The notes under the pieces: generated by a model
Told to the model about the DNA's origin: nothing
The model's input: only the letters and a program-made list of their open reading frames with translations
Databases searched by the model: none
Made by a program: the position numbers and the translations under genes
NCBI GenBank assembly: GCA_945827525.1
Contig: CALZPA010000010.1
Coordinates: 1 to 34,067, forward strand
Length of the DNA stretch: 34,067 nucleotides
Origin: an uncultured Lentisphaeria bacterium
GTDB lineage: Bacteria > Verrucomicrobiota > Lentisphaeria > Oligosphaerales > Oligosphaeraceae
Direction: 5' to 3'
Shown here: piece by piece, positions 33,020 through 34,067 of the stretch
How positions within the stretch are numbered: the stretch's first letter is position 1
Layout: every line of letters starts with the position of its first letter

Positions 33020-33877
33020 ATGTCAGAAGAACAGTGCACACACAACTGCGAGACCTGCCCGTCCAAGCAGAACGGCGCCTGCGGCGCCAGCAAGACCGAC
33101 AAGGCCGTCGCCGAGAACCTCGCCAGGATTGCCAACAAGATTGTCGTCCTCTCCGGCAAGGGCGGCGTCGGCAAGTCCACCGTCGCCGTCAACCTCGCCA
33201 TGTCCCTGGCCGCGCGCGGACGCCGCGTCGGACTCCTCGACGTCGACCTGCACGGCCCCTCCATCCCCACCATGCTCGGACTGACCGAGGTCGCGCCCTC
33301 CGCCGAGGACGACAAGATACTGCCCGTCGAGGCCTACGGCATGAAGGTGATTTCGGTGGCCTTCTTCCTGCCGGGCAACGACGATCCGGTCATCTGGCGT
33401 GGCCCGCTGAAGCAGGGCGCGATGCAGCAGTTCCTCGGCGACGTCCTCTGGGGCGAGCTCGACGACCTGGTCGTCGACTGTCCTCCGGGCACGGGTGACG
33501 AGCCGCTGGGCATCTGCCAGCTCATCCCCGACCGCAAGGCGGTCATTGTGACCACGCCGCAGGAGGTGGCCGCCGCCGATGTCCGCCGCTCGGTCAACTT
33601 CTGCCGCAAGCTGGACATGACGGTGCTGGGCGTCGTCGAGAACATGTCGGGCTTTGTCTGCCCGCACTGCCAGGAGATCACCTACATCTTCAAGCAGGGC
33701 GGCGGCGAGGCGCTGGCCAAGTCGATGGACATCCCGTTCCTGGGGCGCATTCCGCTGGAGCCCATCGTCGGCGAGGCCTCGGACGCCGGCCGCCCCTTCG
33801 TCGTCACCAACCCCGAGTCGGCCTCCGCCAAGGCCTTCGCCGCCATCGTCGACGCCATCGCCGCGCAGGACAAGTGA
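33020..33877 (+). CDS. Mrp/NBP35-type iron-sulfur carrier ATPase
   Basis: This 285-residue ParA/MinD-like ATPase probably carries and inserts Fe-S clusters in the cytoplasm. The deviant Walker A GKGGVGKST is at residues 46-54, followed by DVDLHGPSIPTMLG, VDCPPGTGDE and a CPHC motif (Cys214, Cys217) that binds the bridging cluster in the dimer. The N-terminus has four cysteines (6, 10, 13, 21) in CTHNCETCPSKQNGACG, recalling the extra N-terminal cluster of NBP35 proteins. There is no DUF59 domain as in E. coli Mrp. A strong AAAGGAG site precedes the ATG. It may have its own promoter in the 77-nt gap, though none is clear. Confidence 0.92.
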   Translation: MSEEQCTHNCETCPSKQNGACGASKTDKAVAENLARIANKIVVLSGKGGVGKSTVAVNLAMSLAARGRRVGLLDVDLHGPSIPTMLGLTEVAPSAEDDKILPVEAYGMKVISVAFFLPGNDDPVIWRGPLKQGAMQQFLGDVLWGELDDLVVDCPPGTGDEPLGICQLIPDRKAVIVTTPQEVAAADVRRSVNFCRKLDMTVLGVVENMSGFVCPHCQEITYIFKQGGGEALAKSMDIPFLGRIPLEPIVGEASDAGRPFVVTNPESASAKAFAAIVDAIAAQDK

Positions 33878-33908
33878 CGCCCTGACGTCGCCCGAGCGTC
33901 ATTTCTCT

Positions 33909-33958
33909 CCACAAAACACCCAAACGGCGCAAAAAAGGACGTTTGGGTGTTTTTGTGG
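33909..33958. terminator. Bidirectional intrinsic terminator
   Basis: The left arm (33909-33926) and right arm (33940-33958) pair over about 18 bp with one bulged base; the core is ACACCCAAACG with CGTTTGGGTGT. The outer arm carries A4 on the left and T5 on the right, so it can work on both strands. It closes the Mrp-like gene. The remaining 109 nt to the window end hold no open reading frame I can support. Confidence 0.85.
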
Positions 33959-34067
33959 GGGGATGGAAGGCGCGATGTCACCATAGTCGGCGATGTGCGC
34001 CTTTCGGGTTTTCTTAACATAACCTGGCAATTCTCCCTGTTATCATTTGAACTGCAAGGTGGACAAA

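Overview
This is a GC-rich window with 24 protein-coding genes, tightly packed and almost all in short co-directional runs. A TonB-dependent receptor shows an outer membrane. A dehydratase-type glycyl radical enzyme points to anaerobic or facultative metabolism. DUF3857/transglutaminase proteins, GH42-like hydrolases without signal peptides and an OleB-like hydrolase would fit a PVC-group bacterium (Lentisphaerota, Kiritimatiellota or Verrucomicrobiota). That placement is an inference from gene content, not a measured phylogeny.

Left part, minus strand (1-10874). A cobalamin riboswitch with its own promoter leads into btuB, a BtuF-like lipoprotein and a BtuD-like ATPase. No inner-membrane permease lies between them. 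A flotillin-like SPFH protein with its own promoter follows, then a large secreted protein with two DUF3857/transglutaminase-like modules and a YheT-family hydrolase.

Plus strand, 10896-13659. A promoter divergent from the riboswitch drives a secreted alkaline phosphatase, which overlaps a YibE/F-like membrane protein by four bases. The unit ends at a strong hairpin that also sits at the end of the converging glycyl radical enzyme gene.

Middle, minus strand (13682-27112). Read in transcription order this holds a zeta-toxin-like kinase with a small upstream partner, a MATE-type transporter, a MurJ-like flippase, an SDR oxidoreductase, a galactonate-dehydratase-like enolase-superfamily enzyme, a cytoplasmic glycerophosphodiester phosphodiesterase, two diverged GH42-like hydrolases and a short glycyl radical enzyme. 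The stretch from the SDR to the glycyl radical enzyme looks like a carbohydrate-catabolic locus. Its members could together handle galactosyl- or glycerol-containing compounds, and it is the best candidate here for an undescribed pathway.

Right part, plus strand (27181-33958). cysQ, cysD and a cysN-cysC fusion form a PAPS-making and PAP-recycling set. They are followed by an orphan GspF/PilC-like membrane protein overlapping an OleB-like hydrolase gene, then an Mrp/NBP35-type ATPase gene closed by a bidirectional terminator.

Several putative promoters share a TATATT -10 box. Codon choice at the third position flips between C-ending and G-ending blocks, sometimes inside a single gene. I saw no tRNA, rRNA, CRISPR array, insertion sequence or phage gene.
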